64,000 bases of DNA. It comes from Mauremys mutica. Lineage: Eukaryota; Chordata; Testudines; Geoemydidae. The stretch lies in the NCBI RefSeq assembly GCF_020497125.1, contig NC_059080.1:45945563-46009562 (forward strand), read 5' to 3'. Below the pieces are notes generated by a model that saw nothing but the letters and a program-made list of their open reading frames with translations, ran no database searches and had not been told where the DNA came from. Position numbers and translations under genes: made by a program. Of the stretch, positions 62,401 through 64,000 are shown in pieces (position 1 is the stretch's first letter; each line of letters starts with the position of its first letter).

Positions 62401-64000
62401 CCAGTGCAGGGCTGGGCCTAACACAACAGCTGGGATGATGTTGGCATGCGGGGTATACTGGGATACCTCGAGAACAAAAGGCATTTCCCCATGGGAGCTG
62501 CATGAGTTTCCATATCCCCCTCGTGCCAATCCGTACACTCCTGTCTGAGGCTAGCATCCTGGAAGTGGCAGCAGAGCTCAGAGCTTCCCTCTATCCCTTG
62601 GGCAAGAAGCTAGATGAGGTTGATCATTGCAGGGCTTTATGCTTTTGAGCCCATCTCAGTGCTCGTGGGTTGTATAGTCACCAGAGGAGAATGCAGCTGA
62701 GTAGCCTTCTAATGGCAGTGAATTCTCCATATATGACTCTATGCAATTATCTGTTTAAGGTACCCACACCTAAGCCCCAAATACAAGGAGTCCTTTGATG
62801 TGGGCAGCAACATTTTTGCCAAGTTCTCTGCATACATCAAGAATCCCCACAAGGAAGCGAATGAGAGTAAGGAACCCTGGGGTATTTTTATTTATTATTC
62901 TGAGTCCATCATTTCCCTGGATCCTGAAGCAAAACCTATTAGAAAAATGGCTCACTCAGCCAGGGGGATCCAGAGGGTGTCTCAGCTGTTCCCAGTCCGT
63001 GAAGGTGGAGATGTCGGTGCACAGAATGGGAGCTTCAGAACCTCCAGGAGAGGTGTGGGGCGGCGGATGCTTCTCAGCAGCAGCGGCAGGGATCTAGAGG
63101 TGCTGAGTATTGGTGATAACTCCTATGTGCAGGATTCCTGCTCTTTGAGAGGGCATCCTATGGCTGGGCTGGAGTCCCCGCTGTCTCCCACACTCCACCT
63201 GCCCAAGTGATGCCCCCAGCAAGTAAAGCAATAAATTGGAAGGACAGAAGCAACCCTGCCTTTCACCCAGCACCATTTGAGGATCATGATCCGTAGCTTG
63301 TGCTGTAAATGCCTGGAAGCAGCACAGCATCAGGATAGGTGGCTGCTAAATGAGCAGCTCTGGTAGCTTCACCTGCACAGAGCCCTGTTTTGTACACACT
63401 CTGAGCAGTTCTGGCACACCCTACTGGGGGTAGTGGGACATCACACTGTGTTCGGTAGATCTGGGCTTGGGGAGGCGGTCTACCACTGGTTTGGCCAACC
63501 CCCTCTAACCACTCCCTCTCAGAGAAAGGTGGCAATACGTATTAGGGGCACGTTCAGATCCTAGAGCTCTTTGGAAGGTGCCAAAAGGATATATTCCAGG
63601 GTTTCTCCACCGAAATTGCAACAGTGGTCCCAGGTGGAAACACCTCTTCAAGTATGGCCCAGCTCAACGGTACAAGTATCAGGGATTTGTCTGTGAGGGT
63701 GGAGTTTTTTTTTTATGGGGGCAGGTTCATTATCTGACACCAGGGACCCTGACTGTGATCTCAGTTGGGCTGGTGTAAATCAAGAGTAATTCTACTGAAA
63801 TCAGTGGAGTTGCAGTGAAACTGGTGGGTGTGAGAGCAGAATCTGCTCAAGGTCTTTCACACTAACACCGTGGTTTCTCCTTGGGTGCAGATTTTGAGAA
63901 GGCTTTGCTGAGGGAGTTCAAACGCCTGGATACCTACCTGAACAACCCGCTCCCTGAAGAAATCGACCAGGACAGTACTGAGGAAGTCCTGGTCTCCAAG
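50423..64000 (+). CDS. CLIC2: CLIC2, chloride intracellular channel 2, partial at the window end (gene-level entry)
   Basis: Exons 50423-50479, 58652-58761, 59974-60099, 62760-62866 and 63891-64000+ join in phase to give 170 residues with no stop. The product is very close to vertebrate CLIC2 throughout: [22 protein letters not shown], a NPPFL segment with the cis-proline, [13 protein letters not shown] and [15 protein letters not shown]. Residues 20-95 form the thioredoxin-like fold with Cys30 and Cys33, the redox pair characteristic of CLIC2; the all-alpha GST-C domain begins near residue 100. CLIC2 is a soluble, GST-fold protein that can insert in membranes and inhibits ryanodine receptors. 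Human CLIC2 is 247 residues, so about 75 C-terminal residues, probably one more exon, lie beyond base 64000. Confidence 0.96.
50480..52570. other. CLIC2: CLIC2 intron 1, first part, nothing recognised
   Basis: Mostly unique-looking DNA. A copy of the GGTGTAAAT-type repeat is at about 52125-52210 (ATTAACACTGGAGTAACTT, ATTACACCCCATTCACACC). Confidence 0.4.
52575..53085. mobile_element. Harbinger-like MITE, about 510 bp
   Basis: GGGCATGTCTTCATTGCAG at the left and TTTGCGGTGAAGACAAGAC at the right are inverted terminal sequences, with further inverted pairs such as TCACTTGAGTTAGCTAC and CTCAAGTTATAACTCGAG. TSD not determined. The open frame inside is not a gene. Confidence 0.6.
53098..53310 (-). 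repeat. MIR SINE interrupted by a TTAGGCACC-type repeat
   Basis: CCGTTTTATAGATGGGGAGG and, 60-120 bases on, GTGACTTGCCCAAGGTCACG are adjoining MIR pieces. Between them AAAGGCACCTAATTTCCC and GGTTAGTGCCTGAATACC form a small inverted unit. Confidence 0.65.
53809..53866 (+). repeat. 29-bp tandem duplication
   Basis: A 29-base unit starting GATTGCATGTGAATGTGGG occurs twice in direct succession (53809-53837, 53838-53866) without a mismatch. Confidence 0.95.
53867..55405. other. CLIC2: CLIC2 intron 1, middle part
   Basis: No exon recognised. TTAGGCACCCAAATAC-type repeats are at about 54645-54680 and 55130-55330 (AGTTGGGTGCCTAACTTG); these belong to the same dispersed group as the insert at 53160-53230. 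Confidence 0.4.
55408..55498 (-). mobile_element. Penelope-like element 3' fragment
   Basis: On the minus strand it reads GCTCCAATATGTCTGTTAG, TATAAGGTGCCACAGGACTC and CAGACTAACACGACTACCCC. The first half matches 27260-27310, and this copy extends further downstream. The hammerhead-like part is not included. Confidence 0.85.
55500..56880. other. CLIC2: CLIC2 intron 1 stretch, nothing recognised
   Basis: A CT-rich segment at 56220-56360 gives long antisense frames without domain. Nothing else was recognised. Confidence 0.4.
56885..57668 (+). mobile_element. CR1 LINE, best-preserved 3' part
   Basis: After ACAAGTGCAGAGTCCTGCAC the frame reads [60 protein letters not shown] and [20 protein letters not shown], the C-terminal end of CR1 ORF2, with one frameshift near 57385. 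The 3' end is TAGATGACCTCCTGAGG and ATTCTATGATTCTATGAT. It is 5'-truncated and sits in CLIC2 intron 1. Confidence 0.93.
57761..57905 (+). repeat. Copy 1 of a two-copy intronic repeat
   Basis: CCACCAGATCAGAACACTAG, then CATGGGTGCAGTAGTGGCCA, is nearly the same as 60151-60290. The two copies flank CLIC2 exon 2. Confidence 0.8.
58204..58385 (+). mobile_element. Cryptodiran tRNA-derived SINE with CR1 tail
   Basis: GGATAGTTCAGTGGTTTGAG (A box) and AAACTCAATCC (B box) lead into GAGGGGGCCATTTAAGG, a G run, and the CR1-like tail with GCTAGATGACCTCCTGAGG ending ATTCTATGATC. It is the second copy of the SINE at 12142-12300. Confidence 0.9.
58652..58761 (+). CDS. CLIC2: CLIC2 exon 2: redox motif exon
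   Basis: Acceptor CTTCTGCAG, donor GTAAGG, 110 nt, phase 0 in and 2 out. It encodes the Cys-Pro-Phe-Cys glutaredoxin-like motif (residues 30-33) and the [15 protein letters not shown] strand. Confidence 0.97.
58848..59101 (+). mobile_element. hAT MITE, family A
   Basis: CAGGGGTCGGCAACCTTTC to GGTTGCCTACCCCTG; perfect 8-bp duplication GTGTGCAC (58840-58847, 59102-59109). It is 254 bp, lacking about 50 bases present near the start of the copy at 2521-2831. It lies 86 bases into CLIC2 intron 2. Confidence 0.93.
59738..59868 (+). mobile_element. CR1 LINE 3' end, short
   Basis: TGTTTAAGAGCAGGTTGGAC, GTCAGGGATGTTCTAGG and AAGATGACCTCTCAGGGTCC with the end CCATTCTATGTTCTT are the CR1 3' end. It ends 105 bases before CLIC2 exon 3. 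Confidence 0.85.
59974..60099 (+). CDS. CLIC2: CLIC2 exon 3
   Basis: Acceptor ATTTTAG, 126 nt. The donor is GTATTT directly after AA; using it restores a lysine codon with the G that opens exon 4. It encodes [17 protein letters not shown], with the cis-proline, and the EEFLEQ helix. Confidence 0.96.
60151..60290 (+). repeat. Copy 2 of a two-copy intronic repeat
   Basis: CCACCAGATCAGAACACTGG and CATGGGTGCAGTAGTGGCCA match copy 1 at 57761-57905. It begins 51 bases after CLIC2 exon 3. Confidence 0.8.
60300..61640. other. CLIC2: CLIC2 intron 3, first part
   Basis: No exon. The region 61321-61510 resembles, in word content (GTGCTGGGATC, TGGGAGTTAGGGG), the TTAGGCACC-type repeats of intron 1, but the match is weak. 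Confidence 0.35.
61660..62125 (-). repeat. Possible LTR fragment
   Basis: On the minus strand it starts TGTCACAGGGTGGCTGGCTC, an LTR-like beginning. GAATAATTCAGGCCTCTTCC and TAATAATTCAGGCTTACC are internal repeats. The other end and target duplication were not found. Confidence 0.45.
62318..62400. repeat. Fragment of the GGGTCTGTCTACAC MITE family
   Basis: GGCTTGGGTCTGTCTACACG, CTGACTGCAGTGTGAACAG and ACCCTGAGTCTGG correspond to the right arm of the MITE at 2832-2905. Confidence 0.6.
62760..62866 (+). CDS. CLIC2: CLIC2 exon 4
   Basis: Acceptor TGTTTAAG, donor GTAAGG, 107 nt. It encodes [15 protein letters not shown] and the FSAYIKN helix, the link between the thioredoxin-like and all-alpha domains. 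Confidence 0.96.
62867..63890. other. CLIC2: CLIC2 intron 4
   Basis: GT/AG-bounded, 1024 bases. The GGTGTAAAT-type repeat lies at 63740-63850 (GCTGGTGTAAATCAAGAG). The open frame that reads on from exon 4 at 62867-63210 is intronic read-through. Confidence 0.6.
63891..64000 (+). CDS. CLIC2: CLIC2 exon 5, truncated by or ending at the window edge
   Basis: Acceptor GGGTGCAG, phase 1 entry completing the Asn codon. It encodes [16 protein letters not shown] and an acidic loop ([10 protein letters not shown]), the CLIC2-specific foot loop between alpha helices 5 and 6. No donor is seen before base 64000. Confidence 0.95.

Noticed and set aside
62795..63210. CLIC2 exon 4 read-through frame
   Set aside because: The first part is exon 4, but the rest is intron; the GTAAGG donor at 62867 and the phase-matched acceptor before 63891 give the known CLIC2 sequence.
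1..64000. CRISPR arrays, bacterial operons, phage genes
   Set aside because: Nothing fits. Direct repeats are minisatellites or microsatellites, and the genes have spliceosomal introns.

Overview
The window looks like nuclear DNA of a reptile, most likely a cryptodiran turtle. Exons are short and sit in long introns with GT/AG borders. The repeats are CR1 LINEs with the ATTCTATGAT-type tail, two copies of the tRNA-headed, CR1-tailed SINE known from cryptodiran turtles, MIR-like pieces, many short hAT and PIF/Harbinger elements, solo endogenous-retrovirus LTRs and a Penelope-like element. No bacterial, viral or organellar gene organisation is present. Family names come from memory, since no search could be run.

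Two protein-coding genes are supported. The first occupies 133..41688 on the minus strand in seven exons. All six junctions agree in phase and give one 395-residue protein: signal peptide, two SUEL/galactose-binding lectin domains, one membrane helix and an acidic cytoplasmic tail. This is the EVA1C architecture, but the sequence is divergent enough that I call it EVA1C-like. The second gene, plus strand from 50423, is CLIC2. Five exons encode residues 1-170, including the Cys-Pro-Phe-Cys motif; the window ends inside or at the end of exon 5, so the C-terminal part is missing. The two genes are head to head, with about 8.7 kb between start codons.

Nearly everything else is transposon-derived. 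0-9.2 kb: EVA1C-like exons 7 and 6, a solo LTR, hAT MITEs and a 1.85 kb hAT element carrying a minisatellite. 9.2-12.8 kb: lectin exons 5, 4 and 3 and a CR1 split by a turtle SINE. 14.5-17.6 kb: a decayed Harbinger element with its Myb-like companion gene. 18.7-24.2 kb: four small DNA transposons, EVA1C-like exon 2 and a CR1 remnant. 25.3-27.3 kb: a Penelope-like element. 28.5-38.4 kb: nested insertions (MITEs, CR1 split by two hAT elements, LTR inside LTR, LTR inside hAT). 41.6 kb: EVA1C-like exon 1. 42-50 kb: intergenic DNA with a hAT transposase fossil and more MITEs. 50.4-64 kb: CLIC2 with CR1, turtle SINE and hAT insertions in its introns.

Most insertions were bounded directly from target-site duplications (8 bp for hAT, 5 bp for LTRs, TWA for Harbinger), so the order of many nested events can be read from this window. 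The points most worth a second look are the EVA1C-like/CLIC2 linkage, which may be a remnant of a vertebrate whole-genome-duplication paralogon, the hammerhead-like fold in the Penelope-like 3' region, and the extra spliced-looking exon in the Harbinger element.
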